Below are positions 6,337-15,521 of a stretch of DNA of 64,000 nucleotides, piece after piece. The stretch covers positions 1-64,000 of the forward strand of contig JAZRHC010000010.1 of NCBI GenBank assembly GCA_045644545.1, in the 5' to 3' direction. The notes below the pieces were generated by a model that was given only the letters and a program-made list of their open reading frames with translations, ran no database searches and was not told where the DNA came from. Numbering within the stretch: the stretch's first letter is position 1; each line of letters opens with the position of its first letter. The position numbers and the translations under genes are program-made. The stretch comes from Scatosoma sp045644545. GTDB taxonomy: Bacteria > Bacillota > Clostridia > Christensenellales > Borkfalkiaceae.

Positions 6337-9300
6337 CAGTTTTCCCCTCCTTCCTTGATTTTTCGCACGATCCCCGCGATCTCCGCGGGCGTGATTTCGC
6401 TTTCCTTGCGCGTTTGGGATAAGTCGCGGTTAAACCCGCACATACCGCCGAACTTGCAGTATTCGCAATTTCCCTCGTAGGGCGAAGGAGCGATAAAGCC
6501 TTCTTTCAGCTCCTTTTTCCCTTGCTTGGCTTCGAGGACCGCGTAGTCTAAAAAGTCCACGAACTGCTCCTCGTTCATTATCTTTTTCGCATTCCCGCCG
6601 TTTTTGAGAGAAGCCGAGAAAAACTCGCTCTTTTTCTCCTCGGTAAGGTTTTTATCCCCGCATAAAAGGGCGGCTTTATCCCCGTTTAAAAAGCCTTTCA
6701 TACGGAATCTATCTTCGGTGGATTCGGCGTATTTCATCGAGGCGGGGAAATAGAACACCCCCGCGGGCACGCGCTCGCCCTTCACGGCGGACATATACAG
6801 CTGCATCTGCATTTTTTGCCCCGTATAATAAGAGGTTGGCGAATCGTCGATCGCGCCCGTTTTATAGTCCACGATCCGCACGAATTCCCGCGAGCCGTCC
6901 ACGCGATCCACCTTGCCCGTGATCTCGTCCGTTTCGATCGCCTTTTCCACCGCTTCCACTTTAAAATCCGAGCCCTTGATCTGACGGTACACCGCCGCCG
7001 CGGCTTCTACGCCTTCCTCTAAAAGCTTTTCCGCGGCGTAAGCCCCCGCGCCCGTATCCCGTTGCGCGGCGTACGTCGCACGCGACGCGATCTCTTCGCC
7101 GATTTTTTTCGCATAGCCTCGAAGCTCTTCTTCCGTTTGAAATTCCTCCACGCGCTTAGAGGTTTCTTCCAAAAGCTCGTGAATAAAATTCCCGCTGTCG
7201 AACGCCATAACCGCCGTTTCGTCGCGTTCTTTAAGTTTTAAGCCCCGCGCCGCAAAATTTTTAAACGGACAGGAGAAATACCCTTCGAGCGCCGTCGGAG
7301 AGATTTTTCCGTCCTTAAAAAACAACGCCTCGCCGCGTTCGATCGTGGGGGAAGCTTCCCTGCGCCGCAAAAGATCCTCGCCCGTTTCCATCCCCTTGCG
7401 CTTCAACGCCTCGTAGAGCGCGGAATATTCTTCGCGCGTATCCTTTTCGCCGCGCTCGAACTCGCTCTTTGTTAAGAGCAACTGCCGAAGCGCGGGCGTG
7501 ATCGCCGAGCATTTATAGCGGAACTCCCCGCCGTTTTTCTCCGCGAGAAGCACCCCGCCGTTCTTATCCGAAAATAATCCGCGCACGTAGCGGAACAGCT
7601 CGGAAAGCGCAGGCTCGTCGCCGTTTGCGCTCAACGGATAAGACAAAAACAGCCTCTCGGTGAACGTGCAAAGATTCAGGCAAAAATTTTCCCTGCCCCG
7701 AAGATTGACTTCCGCAACCGTCGGTTCGAGCTTGGTTTTCACTTCCGCAAGCTTCCCGATATCCTTATCGGAAACGAGCGCGGTATCCTTTCCCGACCTC
7801 GGGGTTTCGTCCGTCATTCCCACGGCGAACAGCGCGCGCACCTTTTCGATACGGCTGTCGATAATATCCCCAACGAACACCGCGTCCGATTTCAAAGGAA
7901 TCAGGGAAATTTCCGTCGCGCCCAGCCCGTCCTCTAAAATCGCGCGAAAATCCCCCGCCGAAAGCTCCTCTCCCGCGACCAGCTTTTCCGCTTCCGAAAG
8001 GGTGTTTTCTATCCCGCAGAGTACCTGCGCAAGGTAACCTTTCAGCGCAGGGTCGTTTACGCTTGCTTCCAACTCCAAAAGCTTATTTTCCGCGTTGAAT
8101 TCGCGCAAAAGCTCACGGGTGATAAGGCAGTATTCTCGACCCTGCCCCCGCCGTTTTATCTTTTCGGCGATTTTCATAAGGCGCGCGCGGCCGCTTTCCA
8201 AAGCCGCCGTATCGTAACCGCTCACCGTTTCGTCCGTTTTGATCGGCTTCTTCGCGCCGCCACGGTAGTTCGCGTATTTCAAAAGATAATTTCGGTATTC
8301 TCCGCTTTCGCCGAAGAAATAATTTCCCGTGAGCGACTGCACCGCGCGCGGAGAAAAATTCTCTTTGATAAGCTCGAAGCAATCGAGCAAAAATCGGCTC
8401 AAAGGATGCCGCTTTAAAGAAATCTTTTCGTCGAAAAAATAAGGGATATCGTATTCCGCGAACGCCTTTTTTAAGGGTAACGCGTATTTTTTCGCGTCGG
8501 GCAACAGCACCGCGATATCGCGATACCGCATCCCCTCGTTTTCCGCGACCAGCTCGCGGATATTCGCCGCCACCGTTTCCGCTTCGTCCGTTTTGTCCTC
8601 GCCTTCGAAAATGCGTATTTTGTCCGTAGAGTATTTTTTTTCGCCCAGCTTTTCGGGATCGAACAGCCCCGTGCGAAGAACTTCCGCTTCCCCTTCCAAA
8701 GGTGTTCCCGCGTTGTAAATTCGGGGCGTTTCGTATTCGCCCGCCACGCGCGCAAACGTATCCGCCGCCGAATTCGTATAAAATTCTTCTTCGCCTCCGC
8801 AAAATACGCCGATCGCACGCCCCGCCACCTCGCACGCCGCGCGAATCGTCTGCGCCGCCTGCGCCGTGAACGCCGTGTAGCAAAGGAAGAAAATATTCGC
8901 GCCTTTCAGCCGCTTTTCCGCGCGGATTCGATCGGGCAAAAGGGAAAGATATTTGCTCTCGTCGATATACCCGTTTTCTTTCAAAAACTCGGCGTACCCC
9001 TCGTAGATCAACGCGAGGTCCTCTATTTTTGCTTTTAAAATATCCCCGTTTAAAAGAGCCGCGTTTTTTTTGAGCGTTTCGGGCTCTACCCCGCTCGCGG
9101 AAAACTGCGCGAGCGTTTCGTAAATACACTTCGCGTCCTTTGCCACCGCGCTCGGCGAGGTGAAGCATTGTAGCTTCTTTTCGCGTTGAAGCCGCAAAAT
9201 CGTTTTCCCCACCGCCATCACCGAGCCTTGCTTTCCAAGGATTTTGGAATGAATTTTCAAAAACCTCGAAAAGGTAGAAACGCTCGTCAAAAAGCTCCCG

Positions 9301-9455
9301 CCAAGCCGACGGGCGATCGCGCGTTCGGCAACGAGGGTCAAACGGTCCTCGCAAAAAATCAAATTATATTCGCCCGCCCGCTCGTACTTTTCCACGAGCG
9401 CAACGACCGTATCTAAACATTCGGAAAGCGTGTACGCTTTATAAACCGCCGTCAT
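6336..9455 (-). CDS. addB: AddB, nuclease subunit of AddAB
   Basis: A 1039-residue partner of AddA. The C-terminal nuclease motif IVDYKTG (D863, K865) is intact. Four cysteines, C729 and C997-x2-C1000-x5-C1006, match the AddB iron-sulfur cluster ligands. No GxxxxGKT motif appears in the N-terminal 100 residues, where Bacillus AddB has a Walker A, so this subunit probably cannot bind ATP, like RexB of lactic acid bacteria. First gene of the addBA operon; AGAGG precedes the ATG. Confidence 0.95.
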   Translation of the reverse strand: MTAVYKAYTLSECLDTVVALVEKYERAGEYNLIFCEDRLTLVAERAIARRLGGSFLTSVSTFSRFLKIHSKILGKQGSVMAVGKTILRLQREKKLQCFTSPSAVAKDAKCIYETLAQFSASGVEPETLKKNAALLNGDILKAKIEDLALIYEGYAEFLKENGYIDESKYLSLLPDRIRAEKRLKGANIFFLCYTAFTAQAAQTIRAACEVAGRAIGVFCGGEEEFYTNSAADTFARVAGEYETPRIYNAGTPLEGEAEVLRTGLFDPEKLGEKKYSTDKIRIFEGEDKTDEAETVAANIRELVAENEGMRYRDIAVLLPDAKKYALPLKKAFAEYDIPYFFDEKISLKRHPLSRFLLDCFELIKENFSPRAVQSLTGNYFFGESGEYRNYLLKYANYRGGAKKPIKTDETVSGYDTAALESGRARLMKIAEKIKRRGQGREYCLITRELLREFNAENKLLELEASVNDPALKGYLAQVLCGIENTLSEAEKLVAGEELSAGDFRAILEDGLGATEISLIPLKSDAVFVGDIIDSRIEKVRALFAVGMTDETPRSGKDTALVSDKDIGKLAEVKTKLEPTVAEVNLRGRENFCLNLCTFTERLFLSYPLSANGDEPALSELFRYVRGLFSDKNGGVLLAEKNGGEFRYKCSAITPALRQLLLTKSEFERGEKDTREEYSALYEALKRKGMETGEDLLRRREASPTIERGEALFFKDGKISPTALEGYFSCPFKNFAARGLKLKERDETAVMAFDSGNFIHELLEETSKRVEEFQTEEELRGYAKKIGEEIASRATYAAQRDTGAGAYAAEKLLEEGVEAAAAVYRQIKGSDFKVEAVEKAIETDEITGKVDRVDGSREFVRIVDYKTGAIDDSPTSYYTGQKMQMQLYMSAVKGERVPAGVFYFPASMKYAESTEDRFRMKGFLNGDKAALLCGDKNLTEEKKSEFFSASLKNGGNAKKIMNEEQFVDFLDYAVLEAKQGKKELKEGFIAPSPYEGNCEYCKFGGMCGFNRDLSQTRKESEITPAEIAGIVRKIKEGGEN

Positions 9456-9484
9456 TTTACCGACCTCTTTTTTAGTATAGTTCT

Positions 9485-9514
9485 ATTATAGCATACTTGC
9501 CCCGAAAATTTCAG
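9485..9514 (-). promoter_or_regulatory. Promoter of addBA
   Basis: On the minus strand, CTGAAA (9509-9514), an 18-base spacer and an extended -10 TGCTATAAT (TATAAT at 9485-9490) precede addB by about 30 bases. Confidence 0.75.
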
Positions 9515-9554
9515 CTTTTTTTCACAAGAATTTTTTGTAAATCGCAATTTTGTT

Positions 9555-9583
9555 TTTACAAATTCGAAAATATGTGCTATAAT
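9555..9583 (+). promoter_or_regulatory. Promoter of the orphan lipoprotein gene
   Basis: TTTACA (9555-9560), a 17-base spacer and TATAAT (9578-9583) preceded by TGC. It is divergent from the addBA promoter across about 70 bp. Confidence 0.85.
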
Positions 9584-9643
9584 AGATAAGAAAAAGGCGT
9601 TTTTTCAAAAAATAAAATAAAAAGACTCTTTTTAGGAGAATTT

Positions 9644-10642
9644 ATGAGATCCAAAAAAACCCTTTGCCTTGCTTGCGTTTTAGCGGGCTCTACCCTTCTT
9701 GCTTCCTGTTCGTCGTGTTCTTCCTGCGCGGGGAATCAGGAAATCACCTTCACCGCAGGTTGGCTGGAAGATACCACGAGCAAAACCTTGCCCAACGAGG
9801 GGGAAGAACTGACCTACGCCGTAACTTACGACAAGGCGGAAGGCTTGTATTCCAAATTTTATACGATCGATTATACGAACGGCGTTTACACGACCTCGCT
9901 GAAAGCGGCGGACTACGAAGGACAAGCCGTTTACGAATATACCTCCACCCTCACGATCAACGTGCAATACACCTTGAAAAAGACGGGCGAAACCACCGCG
10001 TTCGAAACGCCCGATAAAGTGGAAACGGTCGTGTATTTTAAGACCGCGGCAAGCGGGCTTACCCCCCTCAAATCCACGAAAACGACTTATTGCCATTCCC
10101 CGAACGGCACGGAGGCGACCAAGCTTACGCATTGCTACACCGAGTATCACTACACGGTGGAAACCGTCTACACGGGCTCGAAGGGCAAGAGCACGATCAC
10201 GAACCATTTAAACGAGGATAAAAAACAAAAGAACCCGTCGTTTTCGGCGAAGCACGACGAATACACCTATCTCGACAACGAGCAACTTCTCTTCGCGTTG
10301 CGCGGTATGGGCACGAGCGCGACGAGCATTTCTTCTTATCAGCCGTTTGAGAGCGCGAAGAAAGTCGTTTCCGTTTCCGTAGGCAAAAAGAAAGGCGGCG
10401 AGTTTGAATTCGATCTCGTCGGAAAAGGTAGCGAAAAACGCGCGATCAACTACCGCGCGTATACCCTCACGTTCGAAGCGGACAATCCCGGGTCTTCGCA
10501 GGAAGCTTGGATCGCTTCCACGACGGACGCCACCTCGAACGCTTACCGAAACGTGATGCTGCGTTTGGAAACCCCGATCGCATATAGAGCGGGAAGTTTG
10601 ATCTACACGCTCACCAGCGCGAAGTTCGCGAAATACAATTAA
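9644..10642 (+). CDS. Putative secreted lipoprotein of unknown function
   Basis: A 332-residue protein with a basic start (MRSKK), a hydrophobic core, and the lipobox LLASC, so processing at Cys21 and lipid anchoring on the outer face of the membrane are predicted. A Cys/Ser run, CSSCSSCAG, follows. The rest is Thr/Tyr/Lys-rich and beta-strand-like, without transmembrane helices or a catalytic motif I can name. It is monocistronic, with its own strong promoter, TTTAGGAG ribosome binding site and terminator. Roles in substrate binding or envelope structure are both possible. Confidence 0.85.
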   Translation: MRSKKTLCLACVLAGSTLLASCSSCSSCAGNQEITFTAGWLEDTTSKTLPNEGEELTYAVTYDKAEGLYSKFYTIDYTNGVYTTSLKAADYEGQAVYEYTSTLTINVQYTLKKTGETTAFETPDKVETVVYFKTAASGLTPLKSTKTTYCHSPNGTEATKLTHCYTEYHYTVETVYTGSKGKSTITNHLNEDKKQKNPSFSAKHDEYTYLDNEQLLFALRGMGTSATSISSYQPFESAKKVVSVSVGKKKGGEFEFDLVGKGSEKRAINYRAYTLTFEADNPGSSQEAWIASTTDATSNAYRNVMLRLETPIAYRAGSLIYTLTSAKFAKYN

Positions 10643-10660
10643 AGCTATAAAATATTACGA

Positions 10661-10694
10661 ATGAGCTCTGTGAAACAAGGAGCTCATTTTTTTT
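10661..10694 (+). terminator. Terminator of the lipoprotein gene
   Basis: ATGAGCTC (10661-10668) pairs with GAGCTCAT (10680-10687), followed by a run of eight T. Confidence 0.9.
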
Positions 10695-10720
10695 ATTTTA
10701 AGACGCTAGCCGTAAACGAT

Positions 10721-10760
10721 AAAAATATCCCGCCGCCGTATTCTAACGACAGCGAGATAT
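10721..10760 (-). terminator. Terminator of the sugar-catabolic operon
   Basis: On the minus strand a 15-bp stem (10746-10760 with 10725-10739, three G-U pairs) closes a six-base loop and is followed by TTTTA. It lies seven bases beyond the stop of the last gene in the operon. Confidence 0.85.
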
Positions 10761-10767
10761 CAAAAGT

Positions 10768-12489
10768 TTACTTCTTTTTATAAAAATATACTTTCGCTAC
10801 GCGATTTTCTTTAATTCGTAAAGACAAGCCGCTAAGAAGTAAGGCTTCGCCCTTTTCGATAAATTCCCCGCCGTCGGCATCCTCAAACGCATAATCGGAT
10901 TCTGCGGTTAAACCCTGCAATTTAAAATTCGCTTCGGGATAAGGGGAGTTTTCTCTTTTGAATACCTGAATAACCCCTTCGTCTTTGATCGGATCGTGGT
11001 ATTGTATCGCCAGCCAATTCTCTAACGAATCGCTTGCGCTCGTCAACGGATAAACGTCCTCGGACAAATAAGGGCGGACGCGCAAAAATTCTCGGCTCAT
11101 TTTATCAAGCCACGCTATTTCTTCCGCCGTTGCGTGGAAAGGTTGATTTTCATAGTTGGCAAAATGCGAAGTCATAGCAGGAGAATAGGCGCTTCTAAAA
11201 CAATAGTCGTCAAACCAAATACACCCGCAGGCCGTTCCCGAATAAGGCATCCAAGAACCAAAATTAATCGCCTGCGCCTGCGCAAGTTCGGGAATACGGT
11301 TTCTTGGGCATTGCGAGTCCGTTCGCCAAAGTGGCACGGAACGACGAAGCGTTTCGATATCGATTCGTCTGCCTCCACTTGCGCAATTATCTATTAACAG
11401 CCCGGGGAATCGCTCGATCAGCGCATCCCAAAAACGATATAACCCGTTTATATGTTTTATTTCCGTGATACCCACGCGATCAGGCTGATCGTTTTTCCGC
11501 CAATGCTCTAACGGTCTAAAATTAAAATCTTGTCGATACACCGAAACGTTTAACTTCTTTATAATCTCCGATACCGTTTCTACGCAATACTTCCAAGCTT
11601 CTTCTTTCCCTAAATCAAGCAGCAAATCGCCCCCGCCGATATCAATGAAATATTCCGGATGCTCCGCTACGATAGGCACGTTCTCCCTAACCCGTTCCGG
11701 TTCTAACCACAATAAAAAGCGTTTGCCACTTTCCTTTATTTTGGCGACGACGTCTTTTAATCCGTCGGGATGGCGGACTTTATTGACCGTCCAATCCCCC
11801 GTATGCAAGCTCCAATCGCCTACGTACTCGTCGGGTGATTCTTCAACGCCCGCGCCGTACCAACCTGCGTCCATCCAAAAATGATCGAACGGTAACTTTG
11901 CTTTTTCTATTTTCTCAATGCGCTCCAAGCATCCCTTCGTGCTCATTCCACCCCAAAGGCTTGCGCAAAATGGCGCAAATTCGGGCACTCCTCCCTTCCC
12001 TATCGGAGAATAGATATCTTTCACGAAACGCCGCCACCCGTTTTGTGAGTTTTCGACCGTGCCTTGATATCCCATTACCGTTATCGAAGAAGTGCGGAAT
12101 TTCTCGCCGGGCAGAATTTTAAAATGCGCGTCTTCTATTTTGCTTTTAAAGATAACGCTTTCTTCTTTTCTTTCTATCTCCGCGTTCCATTGTCCCGTCC
12201 AGCCTATCGCTACGATATAACCTTCTTCAAGCTTCCCGTTTTTGATATTGAAAAACGGCGCGTGCGGTCCGTCCGCCGATCTACCGCCCGTCGTAGCATA
12301 ACTTTTCTTATCTCCCACGCTAAGCCAGTTCTCAAAACGGTTTTGTTTGATTTTATCAACGGCGCAGGAAAATTCTTCCGACGACCACTCCGATCCTTTC
12401 GGCGCGTATACTTTCACTACGTGCTCTGGACTCGGTAAATACGCTTTCGTCGTTTTTTTCTCGCTGGTCACTAAGGGGAATTCCAACAC
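10768..12489 (-). CDS. GH36-like alpha-galactosidase, probably N-terminally truncated
   Basis: A 573-residue COG3345-type glycosidase. The barrel begins near residue 170 and shows WMDAGW (205-210), LWLEPERV (260-267), the nucleophile motif YRQDFN (D321) and the acid/base region WRTDSQC (D391), with DNCASGGRRID between. The N-terminal sandwich domain is short; related proteins usually have more residues before the GSEWSSEEF motif. The start is a GTG without a clear ribosome binding site, with a stop codon (TAA) eight codons upstream in frame. The reading overlaps the preceding SGNH gene by 134 bp out of frame, suggesting a fusion deletion. The linkage it cuts is unproven. Confidence 0.8.
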   Translation of the reverse strand: MLEFPLVTSEKKTTKAYLPSPEHVVKVYAPKGSEWSSEEFSCAVDKIKQNRFENWLSVGDKKSYATTGGRSADGPHAPFFNIKNGKLEEGYIVAIGWTGQWNAEIERKEESVIFKSKIEDAHFKILPGEKFRTSSITVMGYQGTVENSQNGWRRFVKDIYSPIGKGGVPEFAPFCASLWGGMSTKGCLERIEKIEKAKLPFDHFWMDAGWYGAGVEESPDEYVGDWSLHTGDWTVNKVRHPDGLKDVVAKIKESGKRFLLWLEPERVRENVPIVAEHPEYFIDIGGGDLLLDLGKEEAWKYCVETVSEIIKKLNVSVYRQDFNFRPLEHWRKNDQPDRVGITEIKHINGLYRFWDALIERFPGLLIDNCASGGRRIDIETLRRSVPLWRTDSQCPRNRIPELAQAQAINFGSWMPYSGTACGCIWFDDYCFRSAYSPAMTSHFANYENQPFHATAEEIAWLDKMSREFLRVRPYLSEDVYPLTSASDSLENWLAIQYHDPIKDEGVIQVFKRENSPYPEANFKLQGLTAESDYAFEDADGGEFIEKGEALLLSGLSLRIKENRVAKVYFYKKK

Positions 12490-13126
12490 GGAATCCCAAA
12501 GCTTTTTTTATGGCTTGCGCTTTGTTTACGCTAAGCATTTCTTTCCCGCGAGAGTTGAAATGAATACCGTCTTCCTCTTTGCCGTCTTTGCCAAGCTTTA
12601 CGCTGACGCTATACGCATCGTCTACGGATAGACCAAATTCTCTTGCAAGCTTCATTGCGCAAACGTTTCTTTCTTTTACGATAGGAGCAGTCCTTTCCGA
12701 TTCTTTATTTAAATCTTGCTTATCGTGAACGATCGTCGTTAAACTGACGATTACTTTACAGCGTTCCAAAAATATTTTCAGCATTTCTTTATATGCTTTT
12801 TCATACTCTTCTACGCTAACGTTCAAAGCGTGTAAGCCGTAATTATAACAAATCAAATCATACTTGGAATCTTCAATAAATTTTTCTACCATCCCTTTAT
12901 AGGCAGGCGATAAAATAGAATAGGACGTTGCCAAATAATCCACCGTCGCAATCCCCGCTAATTCTCTTTTTACTACTTCGTGCCCTTGCGCGGTTATAGA
13001 ATCTCCTATTAACGCTACGCGGGGCAACGAGTCGTTATTAGTGTCTTCACACCACAATCTCAACCACTCAATCGTTTCTTTTTTCTTCTTTTTTTCGTTT
13101 TTTTCTTCAAAAGTAAAATCTTTCAT
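12356..13126 (-). CDS. SGNH/GDSL hydrolase with an out-of-frame C-terminal tail
   Basis: A 256-residue serine esterase of the SGNH fold. Block I is ALIGDSIT (S43), the NYGLH segment is at 95-99, and the catalytic Asp-His is DGIHF (D186, H189). The domain should end near residue 211 (QAIKKALG). The last 45 residues read GH36 DNA in another frame and look unnatural, so the original stop was probably lost. The N-terminus is lysine-rich, with no signal peptide, so it acts in the cytoplasm, perhaps removing acetyl groups from imported glycans. GAGGG precedes the ATG. Confidence 0.85.
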   Translation of the reverse strand: MKDFTFEEKNEKKKKKETIEWLRLWCEDTNNDSLPRVALIGDSITAQGHEVVKRELAGIATVDYLATSYSILSPAYKGMVEKFIEDSKYDLICYNYGLHALNVSVEEYEKAYKEMLKIFLERCKVIVSLTTIVHDKQDLNKESERTAPIVKERNVCAMKLAREFGLSVDDAYSVSVKLGKDGKEEDGIHFNSRGKEMLSVNKAQAIKKALGFRVGIPLSDQREKNDESVFTESRARSESIRAERIGVVVGRIFLRR

Positions 13127-13144
13127 AATCTTTACCCTCAGCTC

Positions 13145-14167
13145 TTATAAATTTTCAAACAGAAAATCTAATTCTATATCTCCTTTATCCGTTTCGTGCG
13201 TCCCGTCAAAGATGACGCATTTGAATTTATCTTCGCGCGAAAACGCTTTATAATACGGCTCAATGCGTTCACATTCTTTTATCGTACGCTTATAATCAAA
13301 TAACGCGTCTTTATCTCCCATTGCCACGACTAACGGACGCGGAGCGATTAAAGCCACCGTTTCCGCCGTTGTAAACCTTTTTTGCGCGTTAAAATAACTC
13401 CAATCCGCCCAAGAATTTTTAAAACAATCGTTTACCCAGCTACAAGAATAGCAGGCTTTTATGCGCGTGTCTATCGCGGTAAAATGAATTGCATACATTC
13501 CGCCGTACGATAAGCCCGCTACCCCTATCCGTTCTTCGTTTATATTTTCTTCCTTTAAAAAATAGTCCAAAATTCCTTGCAGAAAATATAATTCCAATGC
13601 CGTCGCGCAACCGCCAAGCTGACGCAATTTACCGTCTATATGCTGGCGATTATAATCGTTTCCGTAAAGTTCTACTTTCCAAAGCAAAAATTGCGGAACT
13701 ACCACGTTCGCCCCCCTATCCGTCATTCGACGAACGAGATGGTTGTAGTTTGAAGAATCTAAATGTATACTCGAAACTACTTCCGGCGTACCTTCCCCGC
13801 CGTGAAAGCCGAAAATAAACGGGGCTTTTTCCTCATTTTCGCATTGTTCAAAATACATAACGTAAAATTTTAAGTCCCCGAAAAATTTGAACTGCATACG
13901 ATAAATATTTACGTTACCGTCTTTGGCTACGAATTTTTTCTCCACGCTCGGATATACTCTTTCGCCCGTAAGCGGGAATCCGAGCATTTTGATAAATTCC
14001 GCTCTATAATACTCGGGATCGTTGAGATATTTTTCAGGCGAAATAAACTTGAAGCGTTCGATATCCGCCTCCTCCTTTTTCTTCGCTAAAAATCTTTCGA
14101 TCCCTTCTACGTAATCTGCCCGATACGCGGTATCTTTTTCAAGTTCTTCGTTATAATATTTATTCAT
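13145..14167 (-). CDS. Alpha/beta hydrolase, acetyl-xylan-esterase-like
   Basis: A 340-residue alpha/beta hydrolase. The nucleophile elbow is GLSYGGM (Ser220), the oxyanion loop FGFHGGEG, and the C-terminal part has MGDKDALFD (acid) and DGTHETD (His). The pattern resembles AXE1/dienelactone-hydrolase-like esterases. I start at the ATG at 14167, with GAGGAG six bases upstream, and not at a TTG further out that overlaps the GH29 gene. No signal peptide. In the operon it would de-acetylate intracellular oligosaccharides; the substrate is inferred from context only. Confidence 0.85.
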   Translation of the reverse strand: MNKYYNEELEKDTAYRADYVEGIERFLAKKKEEADIERFKFISPEKYLNDPEYYRAEFIKMLGFPLTGERVYPSVEKKFVAKDGNVNIYRMQFKFFGDLKFYVMYFEQCENEEKAPFIFGFHGGEGTPEVVSSIHLDSSNYNHLVRRMTDRGANVVVPQFLLWKVELYGNDYNRQHIDGKLRQLGGCATALELYFLQGILDYFLKEENINEERIGVAGLSYGGMYAIHFTAIDTRIKACYSCSWVNDCFKNSWADWSYFNAQKRFTTAETVALIAPRPLVVAMGDKDALFDYKRTIKECERIEPYYKAFSREDKFKCVIFDGTHETDKGDIELDFLFENL

Positions 14168-14210
14168 CGTGAACTCCTCTACCAAATTTTGATAATCTTT
14201 ATTTTTTAGC

Positions 14211-15425
14211 TTACTCCCAGTTAATTTCAATTACCAAAGGCTCGTTTGCAAACTCGTCGCAAGGAATATCTGCGATAGACGTATAAGGACCTTCCGCGCG
14301 CCCGTTAAAAAGCTCAAATCCCGGCAATCCAGGCAAAACGTCAAATCTTACGCGAAGATTTCTTCCATCGTTCAAAAGTCGAGCGCTCTTGGGCGGGCAT
14401 TCCATTCCTTTTATGAAATGGATTGCAGACGAAATAGCTCCTTCATATAAATGAATATACGTTTTTCCGTCTTTTTGCGTCGATACGAACGGGATATTAT
14501 TTGCAAGCTCAAAAGCGGAGACTTCGGGTTTATGATTTTCCAAAGCGCCTTGCATACGAGTGTACCAATCCCCCACCTTTTCAATAACCTTTTTTGCTTT
14601 TTCGGGGATTTTTCCGTTCGCCATAGGTCCGACGTTCAGAAGATAACTTCCACCCATCGCCATTATTTTATCTATTGAAGAGGTTAAAAATCGAATGGAA
14701 TAATAGTCCTCGTCCGCTCTATATCCCCAAGATTGCTGCCCCACCGATTGACAAGCTTCCGTCATTCTTTCAAAACGAGAACCGTCAGGCACGGAGCGCT
14801 CAGGCGTAGAGAAATCCCCTTTATCCCAACCGCGATCGTTAATTAAAATGTTTGGTTGCAACGAACGCACGTATTCGTTCATTTCTTCGTCGATAACGTT
14901 GGGCGAAATATCCCAAAATAAGGTGTATATTTTCCCGTAGTTGGTTAATAATTCGCCAAGCTGATTTTTAATATACGAACGATATTTCACCATATCGCCG
15001 TTATTAGGTTGCCGCGATTTCCATTGATGCGTAGAAAAGCGGTTGTATCCGTTTTCGTGATGCCAGTCGGGATTTGAATAATATATCGAAAGCAACATCC
15101 CGTGTTTTTCACACGCTTCCGCCAGCATTTTTAATACGTCCTTTTTATAGGGCGTATTCATAATGCTGTAATCGGTATATTTTGTATTCCACATACAAAA
15201 ACCGTCGTGGTGCTTTGCCGTAAAGCAAATATATTTCATCCCTGCTTTTTTCGCAAGCAACACCCACTCTTCCGGATCATACTCCGTAGGATTAAACGTT
15301 TGCATTAACTTATCGTACGTTTCAAAAGGAATATCATAACGCGCCAATGATTGTTCGTGTAAGCCCACTGCCGCATATATACCCCAATGGATAAACATAC
15401 CAAATTTATTCGTTTCCAATTTCAT
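14211..15425 (-). CDS. Alpha-L-fucosidase, GH29
   Basis: A 404-residue GH29 enzyme that hydrolyses alpha-L-fucosyl linkages. It shows the GMFIHWG opening (9-15), the HHDGF substrate motif (72-76) and the predicted nucleophile in FWDISPN (D172). The C-terminus carries a short beta domain. There is no signal peptide, so it should act on imported, fucosylated oligosaccharides. It sits between nagA and the esterase genes. AAGGAAAAG precedes the ATG. The family assignment is strong; linkage preference cannot be read. Confidence 0.93.
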   Translation of the reverse strand: MKLETNKFGMFIHWGIYAAVGLHEQSLARYDIPFETYDKLMQTFNPTEYDPEEWVLLAKKAGMKYICFTAKHHDGFCMWNTKYTDYSIMNTPYKKDVLKMLAEACEKHGMLLSIYYSNPDWHHENGYNRFSTHQWKSRQPNNGDMVKYRSYIKNQLGELLTNYGKIYTLFWDISPNVIDEEMNEYVRSLQPNILINDRGWDKGDFSTPERSVPDGSRFERMTEACQSVGQQSWGYRADEDYYSIRFLTSSIDKIMAMGGSYLLNVGPMANGKIPEKAKKVIEKVGDWYTRMQGALENHKPEVSAFELANNIPFVSTQKDGKTYIHLYEGAISSAIHFIKGMECPPKSARLLNDGRNLRVRFDVLPGLPGFELFNGRAEGPYTSIADIPCDEFANEPLVIEINWE

Positions 15426-15521
15426 TTTCTTTTCCTTTTCCTTTTATTTTTTAATAGATATTCTCACCTTGTTTACGATAACTTACCGTATCGTATCAAT
15501 GCTTTTTATTTCTCAAAAAAT

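Noticed and set aside
8113..9354. A 413-codon frame on the minus strand inside addB
   Set aside because: Same strand but another frame of a well-supported addB; composition is Arg/Gly-rich noise.
12489..12540. Programmed +1 frameshift fusing the SGNH and GH36 proteins at the A7 run
   Set aside because: The GH36 frame meets TAA right at the A-run and no GH36-like sequence lies upstream in it. A deletion junction fits better.
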